NCBI GenBank assembly: GCA_947259095.1
Contig: CAMYLA010000024.1
Coordinates: 31,149 to 88,303 of the forward strand
From: an uncultured Acidimicrobiaceae bacterium
GTDB taxonomy: Bacteria; Actinomycetota; Acidimicrobiia; Acidimicrobiales; SZUA-35
DNA length: 57,155 nucleotides
Direction: 5' to 3'
Made by a program: the position numbers and the translations under genes. Under the pieces are notes generated by a model. That model was not told the DNA's origin, did not search any database, and was given only the letters and a program-made list of their open reading frames with translations. Positions 26,554-35,660 of the stretch are shown in pieces (position 1 is the stretch's first letter; the number at the start of each line of letters is the position of its first letter).

Positions 26554-27569
26554 GGTCGAGGGCACACCAGCGGCGCCGCGGCCAGCAGGGCGTCATCGGC
26601 GATCCCGACCGCGGCCGCCAGCTCGGCGTCGATGGTGATCGTGGCCGAGTGGTCGATCGCCACCGAGGCTCGGACGACCAGGAACGGGTCGACGGTGGCG
26701 ACCGACACCAGGGTGTCGATCGGGCCACCCCGGCCCAGCCTGGCCCGGCCGTGGGTCCGGCACCGACCGGTGACCGTCTCGTCGAGCTCGGCCACCACGG
26801 TGGGGCCGCCGTCGATCGGGTCGTACATGCCGTTCGGCGTCAAGCCCTCGGCCCGAAGCAGATGGAATGCCGGCATCGAGGCGGCATTGACCGGACCCAA
26901 CGATTCGAGCACCTCGGCGGTCAGCGGCCGGACGTTGCCGGCCAGCTCGTCCAGCCGGTCGGGTTCACCGATGAGCGCCAGTTCGGCCTCGGTCGAGGTC
27001 TGCCAGTGCGGAGCGAGGTGGGCGCCGAAGCAGCGCCAGAACGGCGCCGAGCCATCGGCGTCGAACCGGCCCCGAAGGTGGGAGGCCACCGTCTCGGGGA
27101 TCTGGCTGTGGACCAGGTGGAGCAGCATGAAGCGACCCCGCGACAGCAGCGTGCCCAGATGCCGACCTCTGGCTCGTGGCCCGAGGAAGCTGGAATCCAG
27201 TTCGGTCCTGGTCCAAGGGGCCGAGGTGCTGTGCATGATGAGGCCCTCGCCGTCATCGCTGGTGGTGACCTTCACCGCCAGGTTGGCAACCGCTCGCTTG
27301 AAGGTCACGCCGGTCAGGCCCAGCAGCTCACCGCCGGTGTCGCAGGCCAGGAACAGCAAACGACGTTTTGCGCCATCGTCGAGCCGGAACGAGCCGGTGG
27401 CCAGCGCAGCCACCGTGTCGGCGGTGTCGAGACAGGCCTGTTCGGCCGCTGGTGCCGAGCCCGGCAACGACGACATGCCGATCACTTCGGTTGCGGCCGG
27501 GGCCAGCAGCTCCCAGATCGCCTCGGCGTCGTCAACCTTGGCCGGCCGCAGCAGGACCGGCGCCCTCAC
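26550..27569 (-). CDS. astA: Arginine N-succinyltransferase
   Basis: A 339-residue AstA acetyltransferase-like enzyme. VLLRPAKVDDAEAIWELL opens the GNAT-like fold; SSFLGPRARGRHLGTLLSRGRFM and the PFWRCFGAHL segment match the family. It transfers succinyl from succinyl-CoA to arginine, step 1 of the pathway. GTG 27569 overlaps the M20 gene stop as GTGA, so translation is coupled. Only astA and astB of the usual astCADBE set are present here. Confidence 0.92.
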   Translation of the reverse strand: MRAPVLLRPAKVDDAEAIWELLAPAATEVIGMSSLPGSAPAAEQACLDTADTVAALATGSFRLDDGAKRRLLFLACDTGGELLGLTGVTFKRAVANLAVKVTTSDDGEGLIMHSTSAPWTRTELDSSFLGPRARGRHLGTLLSRGRFMLLHLVHSQIPETVASHLRGRFDADGSAPFWRCFGAHLAPHWQTSTEAELALIGEPDRLDELAGNVRPLTAEVLESLGPVNAASMPAFHLLRAEGLTPNGMYDPIDGGPTVVAELDETVTGRCRTHGRARLGRGGPIDTLVSVATVDPFLVVRASVAIDHSATITIDAELAAAVGIADDALLAAAPLVCPRP

Positions 27570-28780
27570 GTTGGTCCACCGACCGATTCCGTCGATCGCC
27601 GGTGGGCCCGACGGAGGACCTCGGCCACCACTGCGGCCCGCTGGGGGATGCTGTCGACGTCGGCGAACTCGGCCGAGCTGTGGATGCCTCCGCCGGCGAT
27701 GCCGAGGCTGTCGACGTTCGTCAGTCCGGCGGCGGCGAGATCGTTGCCGTCGCAGCAGCCCCCGGTGTCCTCCGGGGTGATCTCGGTGCCGAGCTGGGCG
27801 GCCGCATCCGAGACGTCGGCCAGCATGTGGTCCAGCGCCGCGGTCCGGACCTTCGGGGGCCGGGTCGAGATCCAGATCAGCTCGACGTCGAGATCGGACT
27901 CCTCGGCGGCCTCGGCGAACCGCTGCTCGATCCACCGCTGGTCCTCGGGCGACTCGACCCGCATGTTGAACCCGGCCATGGCGAAGTCGGGGACCACGTT
28001 CAGCGCACCCCCGCCGGAGATCCGACCGCAGTTCACCGTCACCCCCGGCCGCTGGTTGTGGGCTTCGAGCCGGGCCACCAGCGCCGCCAGCCCGAGGATG
28101 GCCGAGCGGCCCTCGTGGTGGGCCCGCCCGGCGTGGGCCGCCACCCCGCGGACGACGAGGTGGCCGATGAGTGAGCCCTTCCGGGCCGCGGCCACCCCAC
28201 TGGACGGCAGGGCCGGTTCGAAGCCGAGGCCGATGTCGGCCGCGTCGGCCGCCTCCCGCAGCAGACCTTTCGAACTGATGGAGCCGATCTCCTCATCGGG
28301 GACCACCAGCAGTTCCCAGCCGATCTCGGCTCCCCATGCCACCGTGTCGAGATGGCGCAGTACCTCACCGGCCAACACCAGGCCGCCCTTGCAGTCCGCC
28401 ACCCCCGGCCCGAGCAGCCGTCGATCGGCGACGGTGACCGATTGGAACGGGTCATCGGGTGCGAACACGGTGTCGAGGTGGCCGAACAGGCAGACCCGGA
28501 ACGGGGCGTCTGCCCGCTTGACGGCCCGCAGCGCGTTGCCGACCGGCCGGGCGCTGCGGATGCCGTTTGCGTCGAGGACCGGCGACGGGTCGACCGGGAT
28601 CGACTCCAGGGTGTCCGGCGAGAGCCGGGTCACGATGTCGGCCAGCCGTTCCCCGCACCGATTGACCCCTTCGGGGTTGTAGGACCCGGAGTTGATCTCG
28701 GCCAGCGACACCACTGTGGCGGTCAGTTCGTCGAGCCGGTCGGCCAGCGCCGCTCGGAGCGGTTCGGTGGTGATCGTCAT
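27566..28780 (-). CDS. M20-family metallohydrolase (amidohydrolase/carboxypeptidase)
   Basis: A 404-residue di-zinc hydrolase of the M20/ArgE/DapE group. Visible metal and catalytic motifs are FGHLDTVF, GPGVADCKGGL, VPDEEIGSISSK, and the C-terminal HSSAEFADV; the dimerisation domain includes GVAAHAGRAHHEGRSAI. Close to the glutamate carboxypeptidase subgroup. It lies directly upstream of astA with a 4-bp overlap, so it is part of the arginine succinyltransferase operon. Because M20 enzymes deacylate N-acyl amino acids, it could replace AstE as succinylglutamate desuccinylase (inference). Confidence 0.88.
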   Translation of the reverse strand: MTITTEPLRAALADRLDELTATVVSLAEINSGSYNPEGVNRCGERLADIVTRLSPDTLESIPVDPSPVLDANGIRSARPVGNALRAVKRADAPFRVCLFGHLDTVFAPDDPFQSVTVADRRLLGPGVADCKGGLVLAGEVLRHLDTVAWGAEIGWELLVVPDEEIGSISSKGLLREAADAADIGLGFEPALPSSGVAAARKGSLIGHLVVRGVAAHAGRAHHEGRSAILGLAALVARLEAHNQRPGVTVNCGRISGGGALNVVPDFAMAGFNMRVESPEDQRWIEQRFAEAAEESDLDVELIWISTRPPKVRTAALDHMLADVSDAAAQLGTEITPEDTGGCCDGNDLAAAGLTNVDSLGIAGGGIHSSAEFADVDSIPQRAAVVAEVLRRAHRRSTESVGGPT

Positions 28781-28816
28781 GTCGATTCGTCCTTCTGTCC
28801 TGGTTGATGCGGCCGG

Positions 28817-29911
28817 TCACGGCTGTCGATGTCGATCGGCCTCCACAAGCATGGCCCGAAGGACCCCGGAGGAGACGTTGGCCCCACACGACACCACGGC
28901 CACCGTGGAGCCGGGGTGCTCGCTCCCGTATCGCTCGGCTGCGGCCAGTGCCACCCCGGCCGCCCCCTCCACCAGCTCGTGATGGTCGTCGATCATGTTG
29001 GCCACCGCCATCGCGATCTCGGTTTCGCTGACCGCAGTCCAGCGATCCACCAGGTCCCGACAGATCGGAAAGGTGATCGACCCCGGTTCCACGGCACCGG
29101 CGGTGCCGTCGGAGAAGGTTGCGGTCGCCGGCGGGGCCACGATGGTCCCGGCCGCCACCGAGGCGGCCATGGCCCGGTCGTTGGCCGGGGAGGCGCCGAT
29201 CACCACCGTGCCCGGTGCGTGGGCGGCCAGCCCCGATGCGATCCCGGAGATCAAGCCGCCGCCGCCAACCGCCGCCACCACCGCATCGAGTGGCCCGATG
29301 CCGAGGGCCGCCACATCCTCGACGAGCTCGGCGGCGATCGTGCCCTGGCCGGCGATGATGTGGCGATCGTTGTATGGCGAGATGTAGACCAGTCCCTTGT
29401 CGTCGGCCGCATCGCCTGCCGCCGCCTCGGCCAACGCGGTGTCGGTTCCGCCGACGGTCACGATGGTGGCCCCGAGGCGGGCGATGGCGTCGACCTTGGA
29501 TTGTGAGGCGCCGGCGGGGAGATAGACCATGCACGGCACCCCCCTTGTCGCGGCGGCGGTTGCCACCCCGATGCCGTGGTTGCCCGAGGATGCGGTGACG
29601 ATGCCGCCGGCGGCCTGGTCCTCCGGCAGTGCGAACACCTTGTTCATTGCGCCCCGGAGTTTGAAGCTGCCGGTCAGCTGACGGTGTTCGGCCTTGATCA
29701 ACAGCGTGGCCCCGGTCCGGTCCGACATCGGGCCCGAGGCCAGCAGCGGCGTCCGGCTCACCCGACCTGCGATCCGGCCGGCCGCCGCTTCGATGTCGGC
29801 CGCTGCCACCTCGGTCAGCTCGGTGACCTCGGTGTTGGAGCTCGTCCCGGTCGCCGTCCGGCCAGGCCGGGATCGGGTCTCGACGGTGTGGTGGTCATGG
29901 GGCGAGGTCAT
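28817..29911 (-). CDS. Threonine/serine dehydratase-like PLP enzyme
   Basis: A 364-residue fold-type II PLP enzyme. The PLP Lys is in LTGSFKLRGAMNK, the substrate loop is TASSGNHGIGVA, the phosphate cradle is VGGGGLISGIA, and the pyridine-N partner region is VVSCGANVS. There is no C-terminal ACT domain, so it is a catabolic-type threonine or hydroxyaspartate ammonia-lyase. The first 35 residues are low-complexity and a later start is possible. It sits 36 bp upstream of the M20/ast genes, same strand, and may be co-transcribed in amino-acid catabolism. Confidence 0.88.
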   Translation of the reverse strand: MTSPHDHHTVETRSRPGRTATGTSSNTEVTELTEVAAADIEAAAGRIAGRVSRTPLLASGPMSDRTGATLLIKAEHRQLTGSFKLRGAMNKVFALPEDQAAGGIVTASSGNHGIGVATAAATRGVPCMVYLPAGASQSKVDAIARLGATIVTVGGTDTALAEAAAGDAADDKGLVYISPYNDRHIIAGQGTIAAELVEDVAALGIGPLDAVVAAVGGGGLISGIASGLAAHAPGTVVIGASPANDRAMAASVAAGTIVAPPATATFSDGTAGAVEPGSITFPICRDLVDRWTAVSETEIAMAVANMIDDHHELVEGAAGVALAAAERYGSEHPGSTVAVVSCGANVSSGVLRAMLVEADRHRQP

Positions 29912-30077
29912 GGGGAAGCCAGTCTAGAGACGATTGTTTATGCCGGAAGCCATAGTGGGTTCCAACGGTGCCGTACCTATATTTGAGAACTGATTCGCGC
30001 CGTTCTCCGGTGCGGGTGGCCGGTGGGGGAGGAACCCTCTCGGCTCAGACCCGAGGTAGACGAAAGAAGGAACGATC

Positions 30078-30719
30078 ATGAGTTTGCGTCTTGGGGACGA
30101 AGCGCCCAATTTCACCGCCATGACCACCGAAGGCGAGATCGATTTCCATGAGTGGAAGAAGGATTCGTGGGCCGTGTTCTTCAGCCACCCTGCGGACTTC
30201 ACCCCGGTGTGCACCACCGAGCTCGGACGGACCGCAGCGTTGAAGGACGGCTTCGCCGCCCGCGGCGCGAAGGTCATCGCCGTCTCGGTCGATTCGGTCG
30301 AGGATCATCACGGCTGGGCGCCCGACATCGGCGAGGTGTCCGGCACGTCGCTGAACTTCCCGATCATCGCCGACCCCGATCATGCCGTGTCGGAGTTGTA
30401 CGACATGATCCATCCTGGCGAGGGCGACACCTCGACGGTTCGCTCGGTGTTCGTCATCGACCAGAACAACAAGATTCGACTGTCGTTGACCTATCCCAAG
30501 TCGACCGGCCGCAACTTCGACGAGATCCTGCGGGTGATCGACAGCCTGCAGCTCACCGACCAGTACGCGGTGGCGACCCCGGTCGATTGGGTCAAGGGCG
30601 ACCGGGTGATCGCCTCGCCCGCCATGTCGACCGAGGACGTCCAGGCCAAGTTCGACAACGTCGAGGTGGTCAAGCCCTACCTCCGCTACGTCGACGATCC
30701 GGCGGCCAGCGCCTCCTGA
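30078..30719 (+). CDS. 1-Cys peroxiredoxin (Prx6 type)
   Basis: A 213-residue peroxiredoxin with the peroxidatic Cys45 in HPADFTPVCTTELG and the Prx6-type C-terminal domain (TPVDWVKGDRVIASP, then KPYLRYV). It reduces hydrogen peroxide and alkyl hydroperoxides in the cytoplasm. AAGAAGGA precedes the ATG. Its stop overlaps the start of a rhodanese gene (TGATG at 30717-30721). This position is Cys, not Sec, unlike other redox genes of the window. Confidence 0.95.
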   Translation: MSLRLGDEAPNFTAMTTEGEIDFHEWKKDSWAVFFSHPADFTPVCTTELGRTAALKDGFAARGAKVIAVSVDSVEDHHGWAPDIGEVSGTSLNFPIIADPDHAVSELYDMIHPGEGDTSTVRSVFVIDQNNKIRLSLTYPKSTGRNFDEILRVIDSLQLTDQYAVATPVDWVKGDRVIASPAMSTEDVQAKFDNVEVVKPYLRYVDDPAASAS

Positions 30720-31018
30720 TGAGTTCTTCAATGCACTCCGATCATCCAGCAACCGATTACGTCACCGCCGTCGGCGCAGACGGTCAGCTCGTCGATGTCC
30801 GGGAACCGGGCGAGGTCGCCGGGGGCACGCTTCCGGGCGCGGTCAACATCCCCCTCGGCGACCTGCCGAGCCGGGTCGATGAGCTGGACCGTTCCCGGCG
30901 GGTCGTCACGCTGTGCCGCAGCGGGGGTCGCAGCACCCAGGCCGCCGAGTTCCTGACCTCGGCCGGGTTCACCGATGTGATCAACCTGTCTGGTGGGATG
31001 CTGTCGATACAGGATTGA
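30719..31018 (+). CDS. Single-domain rhodanese
   Basis: A 99-residue rhodanese domain: LVDVREPGEVAGGTLPGA, INIPLGDLPSR, and the active-site loop VTLCRSGGRST. It carries sulfane sulfur as a persulfide. ATG 30719 overlaps the peroxiredoxin stop by one base; ATG 30731 is a second candidate. Co-translation with peroxiredoxin suggests a role in sulfane-sulfur or peroxide handling. The last 38 bp overlap the convergent copA 3' end. Confidence 0.9.
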   Translation: MSSSMHSDHPATDYVTAVGADGQLVDVREPGEVAGGTLPGAVNIPLGDLPSRVDELDRSRRVVTLCRSGGRSTQAAEFLTSAGFTDVINLSGGMLSIQD

Positions 31019-33257
31019 CTGGCGCCGCCGAGGGCTCTGCGCCCGATGGCCGGTAGCCGACGAAGCGGCGAAGCCGGAGGCTGTTGGAGGCGACGAACAC
31101 CGACGACAACCCCATGGCCCCGGCGGCGATCATCGGGTTGAGTACCCCGAAGGCCGCCAGCGGGATGGCCGCGGCGTTGTAGGCGAAGGCCCAGAACAGG
31201 TTGCCCCGGATGACCATCAGGGTCCGCCGGGCCAAGGCGATGGCGTCGGCCACGGCTCGAAGGTCGCCGCTGACCACGGTGAGATCCGATGCCTCGATGG
31301 CCACGTCGGTACCGGTGCCCACCGCAATGCCGAGATCGGCCTGGGCCAGTGCCGGCGCGTCGTTGATCCCGTCGCCGACCATGGCCACCCGGTGACCGGC
31401 GGCCTGGAGCCGTTTCACCTCGTCGGCCTTGCCGTCTGGGAGTACTTCGGCGATGACCGTGTCGACACCGATGGCCTCACCGACCGTGTCGGCGGTGCGG
31501 CGGTTGTCGCCGGTCAGCAGCGTGACCGAGAGGCCGAGGTCGTGGAACGCGTCGACCGCGGCGGCCGAGGTTGGCTTGATACGGTCGGTCACCACCAACA
31601 CCATCTCGGCCCGACCGTCGCGGCCGGCCAGGACTGCGGTTGCGCCCCGTCGCTCGGCGGCCTCGGTAGCCCGCTCGATCTCGTGGGGCACGTCCTGGAA
31701 CAACAGCCGGCGTCCCACCGCCAGATCGACCCCGTCCACGACGCCGGTCACGCCGTAGCCCGGCCGGTTTGCGAAGTCCTCGACGGTCCGGTGGTTGGCT
31801 GATGCTTCGCTGATGGCGTTGGCGATCGGATGCTCGGACCTGGCTTCGAGGGAGGCGGCCAGATCGAGCAGGGTGGAGGAATCGACGGCGATCGTCGAGG
31901 GCACGACGACGTCGGACAGCTCCATCCGACCCTCGGTGGCGGTGCCGGTCTTGTCCAGGATCACCACATCGACGGCCCTGGTGTCCTCCAGCACTTCGCC
32001 CCCTTTGATGATGACCCCCAATTGAGCTCCCCGACCGGTCCCGACCATGATCCCCAACGGGGTGGCCAGGCCGAGGGCGCAGGGGCAGGCGATGATGAGC
32101 ACCGCCACCGCGGCGGTGAAGGCCTCGTTCGCCGGATGACCGGTGGCGAACCAGCCGATCAGCGTCAGCAGGGCGATCCCGATCGCGGTCGGCACGAAGA
32201 CCGCCGACACCCGGTCGGCCAGCCGCTGGACCGCAGCCCGGCTGCCCTGGGCCTCCTCGACCAGGCGGATGATCTGGGCCAGGGCGGTGTCGGCCCCGAC
32301 CCTGGTGGCCTCGACCACCAACGAGCCGCCGACGTTGATGGTGGCACCGATGACCTCGTCACCGGGGCCGATCTCCACCGGCACCGGTTCGCCGGTGACC
32401 ATTGCGGTGTCGACCGCGCTCGAACCCTCGACAACCACGCCGTCGGTGGCGATCCGCTCGCCGGGCCGGACGACGAACCGCATGCCGACTGCAATGGCGT
32501 CGACGGGGACGTCGGTGCCGTCCTCCAGCCGTGCGCTGGGGGCGCCAAGGTCGGCCAGGGCTCGGATGGCGTTGCCGGACCGGCGGGTGGCCCGCAGCTC
32601 CAGCCACTTGCCGAGCAGGATGAGGGTGACGATGACGGCCCCGGTCTCGAAGTAGATGTGGCCGCCGTCGATCCCGGCCATCAGCACCACCGCCGACCAG
32701 ACCCACGACGACAGCGAACCGATCGACACCAGCGTGTCCATCGTGGTGGCGCCGTGGCGGAGGTTGCGGACCGCATTTCGATGGAACGACCAGCCGGACC
32801 AGAACACCACCGGGGTGGCGAGTGCCGCCACCACCCACTCGTAGCCGTCGAACTGCAGTGCCGGGATCATCGACAACAACATGGTGGGGATCGACAGGAC
32901 AACGCCGACGATCAGACGCCGCCGGAGATCGGCCTCCCGCCGTCGTTCGGCCTCGGCCACCGGATCGCTCGGGGGCCCGTCCGAGGTGGGGTCGGACCGT
33001 TTCTCGCCAGCGGTCGCCTCGGCACCGGGCGATGGTCGGTCGATCAGGCCGTAGCCGAGGTCTTCGATGACGGTCCGGAATTCGTCGTCGTCGATTGTGC
33101 GCTGGGACAAGACGGTGGCTCGACCGGTGGCGAAGTTGACCCGGGCGTCAGCAACGCCGTCGATCTTGGCCAGGCCGGTTTCGACGCGGTTGGCGCAGGC
33201 CGCACAACTCATGCCGTCGATGGCCAGCTCTGCTCGTTCTTCGTCGATCGCGCTCAT
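30981..33257 (-). CDS. copA: Copper-translocating P1B-type ATPase
   Basis: A 758-residue heavy-metal ATPase. One N-terminal HMA domain has the metal motif M16-S-C18-A-A-C21. The membrane core has IIACPCALGLA, the phosphorylation site is DKTGT, then SEHPIANAI and GDGINDAPALAQ. CPC together with C-terminal NLFWAFAYNAAAIPLA and MGLSSVFVASNSLRLRR fits the Cu(I) subgroup. It exports copper from the cytoplasm. A MerR-type promoter lies right before its ATG, and the MerR gene is 96 bp upstream. Confidence 0.95.
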   Translation of the reverse strand: MSAIDEERAELAIDGMSCAACANRVETGLAKIDGVADARVNFATGRATVLSQRTIDDDEFRTVIEDLGYGLIDRPSPGAEATAGEKRSDPTSDGPPSDPVAEAERRREADLRRRLIVGVVLSIPTMLLSMIPALQFDGYEWVVAALATPVVFWSGWSFHRNAVRNLRHGATTMDTLVSIGSLSSWVWSAVVLMAGIDGGHIYFETGAVIVTLILLGKWLELRATRRSGNAIRALADLGAPSARLEDGTDVPVDAIAVGMRFVVRPGERIATDGVVVEGSSAVDTAMVTGEPVPVEIGPGDEVIGATINVGGSLVVEATRVGADTALAQIIRLVEEAQGSRAAVQRLADRVSAVFVPTAIGIALLTLIGWFATGHPANEAFTAAVAVLIIACPCALGLATPLGIMVGTGRGAQLGVIIKGGEVLEDTRAVDVVILDKTGTATEGRMELSDVVVPSTIAVDSSTLLDLAASLEARSEHPIANAISEASANHRTVEDFANRPGYGVTGVVDGVDLAVGRRLLFQDVPHEIERATEAAERRGATAVLAGRDGRAEMVLVVTDRIKPTSAAAVDAFHDLGLSVTLLTGDNRRTADTVGEAIGVDTVIAEVLPDGKADEVKRLQAAGHRVAMVGDGINDAPALAQADLGIAVGTGTDVAIEASDLTVVSGDLRAVADAIALARRTLMVIRGNLFWAFAYNAAAIPLAAFGVLNPMIAAGAMGLSSVFVASNSLRLRRFVGYRPSGAEPSAAPVNPVSTASHQTG

Positions 33258-33263
33258 ACCACC

Positions 33264-33295
33264 ATCCTAGGGGTTCCAGCCGACTGTAAGGTCAA
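33264..33295 (-). promoter_or_regulatory. MerR-type copA promoter with 20-bp spacer
   Basis: On the minus strand TTGACC (33295-33290) and TAGGAT (33269-33264) are separated by 20 bp, the over-long spacing that MerR-family activators correct. The spacer holds an imperfect dyad, CTTACAG and CTGGAAC, with TT-x-CAG mirrored by CTG-x-AA. A transcription start about 7 bp downstream would coincide with the copA ATG at 33257, so the mRNA should be leaderless. Confidence 0.75.
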
Positions 33296-33353
33296 GGCGG
33301 GACCCGGAGAGGTGCCGGGGAGACCGGACCGATGAGCAGCCCGGAACCTCCAC

Positions 33354-33758
33354 TCAGGACCGGACGGTGGCGATGACCTGACAGCGGTTGGGGTCGGTGC
33401 AGGTGCTCGGGTCGAGGGCCTTTGCCCGGTCGGCGAGCTCGGTCAGCGTCTGCCGGGCCGCCTGCAGTCGCTCGATCTGCTGGTCGAGTAGGTCGAGGTG
33501 CTGCTCCAGGAGCGCCGTGGTGTGGGCGCAGGACCGCCGGCCCGACCCCTTCAGCTCCAGTACCGATGCGATCTCCGACAGGCTCAGCCCGGTGGCTTGG
33601 GCATCGCGGACGAATCGCAGCCGTTCCAAGGCATCGGGGTTGTAGTTGCGGTAGCCGGCGTCGGTTCGGTCCGGCTCGGCCAGCAGGCCGATCGACTCGT
33701 AGTAGCGAATTGTCTTTGTCGACACATCCCCGAGGTCCGCCAGCTCGCCGATTCTCAT
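33354..33758 (-). CDS. MerR-family heavy-metal-responsive regulator
   Basis: A 134-residue MerR protein. It starts MRIGELADLGDVSTKTIRYY, the canonical winged HTH, followed by GLLAEPDRTDAGYRNY. A dimerisation helix leads to a metal loop with C-x5-C (STCTDPNRCQ); another Cys lies in RRSCAHT. The pattern is that of CueR/ZntR-like sensors; with copA downstream, Cu(I) is the likely signal. I chose ATG 33758 because the family N-terminus begins there. Confidence 0.92.
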   Translation of the reverse strand: MRIGELADLGDVSTKTIRYYESIGLLAEPDRTDAGYRNYNPDALERLRFVRDAQATGLSLSEIASVLELKGSGRRSCAHTTALLEQHLDLLDQQIERLQAARQTLTELADRAKALDPSTCTDPNRCQVIATVRS

Positions 33759-33978
33759 CCTCCCAACGTAGCGCCGCTGCAATGGCCGGAAACCGTGCGC
33801 TTCCGGGCTCGGCTCCCTGAAGAAACGCGATTCTTTCGAATTGACGCGAAAATAGTTCGAAGTTCCAACGAAACAGCATGGATTCTTGTCATTGGGGGTC
33901 CCATCGTGAAGAGAAGCATGAGAAGCGGCTCGTGCCGATGAACCCGGACCAGCACCCGGGCCGACCAAAGGGTATGCC
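33759..33978. promoter_or_regulatory. Divergent merR / aceA intergenic region
   Basis: The 220-bp gap is unusually AT-rich around 33825-33900. TTCGAA occurs at 33835-33840 and 33856-33861 (21 bp apart, two helical turns), with TTGACG, a possible -35 box for aceA, between them at 33841-33846. This is a candidate regulator site for isocitrate lyase; I cannot name the factor. AAAGG before ATG 33979 is the aceA ribosome-binding site. Confidence 0.4.
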
Positions 33979-35571
33979 ATGACCAGCTACAAGACCGATA
34001 TCGAAGCCTTCGCCTCCCTCCGAGAGAGTCGGGGTGAGGCGTGGAACGCCATCAGCCCGGAATACGCCGCCAGAATGAAGCTGCAGAACCGGTTCAAGAC
34101 CGGGCTGGACATCGCAAAGTACACCGCGGCCATCATGCGCCGCGACATGGCCGAGTACGACGCCGATTCCGCCCGCTACACCCAGAGCCTCGGCTGCTGG
34201 CACGGCTTCATCGGCCAGCAGAAGATGATCGCCATCAAGAAGCACCACGGCACGACCGCCAAGCGCTACCTCTATCTGTCGGGATGGATGGTGGCCGCCC
34301 TCCGCTCCGAACTGGGCCCGCTGCCCGACCAGTCGATGCATGAGAAGACCACCGTGCCGGAGTTGGTGGAGGAGCTCTACACCTTCCTCAAGCAGGCCGA
34401 CGCCCGGGAGCTGAACCACGTGTTCCGCGATCTCGATGCGGCCAGGGAGTCCGGCGACACCGCCGGGGAGCAGGTCGCCCTCGACGCCATCGACAACTTC
34501 GAGACCCATGTCGTGCCGATCATCGCCGACATCGACGCCGGCTTCGGCAACGAGGAGGCGACCTACCTTCTGGCCAAGAAGATGATCGAGGCCGGGGCCT
34601 GCTGCATCCAGATCGAGAACCAGGTCTCCGATGCCAAGCAGTGCGGTCACCAGGCCGGCAAGGTCACCGTCCCCCACGAGGACTTCGTCTCCAAGATAAA
34701 CGCCGTTCGCTACGCCTTCCTCGAGCTGGGGGTCGAAGACGGGGTGATCGTGGCCCGCACCGACTCCCTCGGTGCCGGCCTGACCCAGAAGATTCCGGTG
34801 ACGTCCCAGCCCGGCGATCTGGCCGGCCAGTATCTGTCGTTCCTCGAGACCCAGCCGGTCACCATCGACGAGGTCGCCGACGGTGAGGTGGTCCTCAAGC
34901 AGGACGGGCAGCTGGTCCGACCGACCCGGATGCCAAACGGCCTCTACAAGTTCCGGGATGGGACCGGGTTCGACCGGGTGGTGCTCGACTGCGTGACCAG
35001 CCTGCGAAACGGCGCCGATCTGTTGTGGATCGAGACCGAGAAGCCCCATGTCGGCCAGATCAAGGAGATGGTCGACGCGGTTCGGGAGGTCATTCCCGAC
35101 GCCAAGCTGGTGTACAACAACTCACCGTCGTTCAACTGGACCCTCAACTTCCGTCAGCAGGTCTATGACGCATGGGCCGAAGAGGGCAAGGACGTCACGG
35201 CCTACGACCGTGATGGCCTGATGAGCGTCGACTACGACGACACCCCGCTGGCCACCGAGGCCGACGTTCGTATCCAGTCCTTCCAGGCCGATGCCGCCCG
35301 CGACGCCGGGATCTTCCACCACCTGATCACCTTGCCGACCTACCACACCGCCGCGCTGTCGACCGACAACCTGGCCCGTGGTTACTTCGGCAAGGATGGG
35401 ATGCTGGCCTACGTGGCGGGTGTGCAGCGTCAGGAGATCCGCCAGGGCGTACAGACCGTCAAGCACCAGGACATGGCCGGCTCCAACATCGGCGACGATC
35501 ACAAGGAGTACTTCTCCGGTGAGCAGGCGCTGCTGGCAGGCGGCAAGGACAACACGATGAATCAGTTCTAG
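33979..35571 (+). CDS. aceA: Isocitrate lyase (long form)
   Basis: A 530-residue isocitrate lyase. IADIDAGFGNEEATYLLAKK binds the metal and substrate, the catalytic loop is KQCGHQAGKV (KKCGH in most), and IENQVSDA and PSFNWTLNF are family segments. The length of about 530 fits the long bacterial form and not the 430-residue enteric form. It splits isocitrate into succinate and glyoxylate, allowing growth on acetate and fatty acids, in line with the many acyl-CoA genes around. No malate synthase is in the window. Confidence 0.95.
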   Translation: MTSYKTDIEAFASLRESRGEAWNAISPEYAARMKLQNRFKTGLDIAKYTAAIMRRDMAEYDADSARYTQSLGCWHGFIGQQKMIAIKKHHGTTAKRYLYLSGWMVAALRSELGPLPDQSMHEKTTVPELVEELYTFLKQADARELNHVFRDLDAARESGDTAGEQVALDAIDNFETHVVPIIADIDAGFGNEEATYLLAKKMIEAGACCIQIENQVSDAKQCGHQAGKVTVPHEDFVSKINAVRYAFLELGVEDGVIVARTDSLGAGLTQKIPVTSQPGDLAGQYLSFLETQPVTIDEVADGEVVLKQDGQLVRPTRMPNGLYKFRDGTGFDRVVLDCVTSLRNGADLLWIETEKPHVGQIKEMVDAVREVIPDAKLVYNNSPSFNWTLNFRQQVYDAWAEEGKDVTAYDRDGLMSVDYDDTPLATEADVRIQSFQADAARDAGIFHHLITLPTYHTAALSTDNLARGYFGKDGMLAYVAGVQRQEIRQGVQTVKHQDMAGSNIGDDHKEYFSGEQALLAGGKDNTMNQF

Positions 35572-35660
35572 TGTCCTGAGTCGGGCCGGGTCTGGTTCCC
35601 CAGGCCCGGCCCTGACACGTCGACTTGAGCTCCCCCGAGGGCACCTCTAGGTTCTGGCGG

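Noticed and set aside
30078..30719. Peroxiredoxin as a fourth selenoprotein.
   Set aside because: The peroxidatic residue is encoded by TGC (Cys45) and there is no in-frame UGA.
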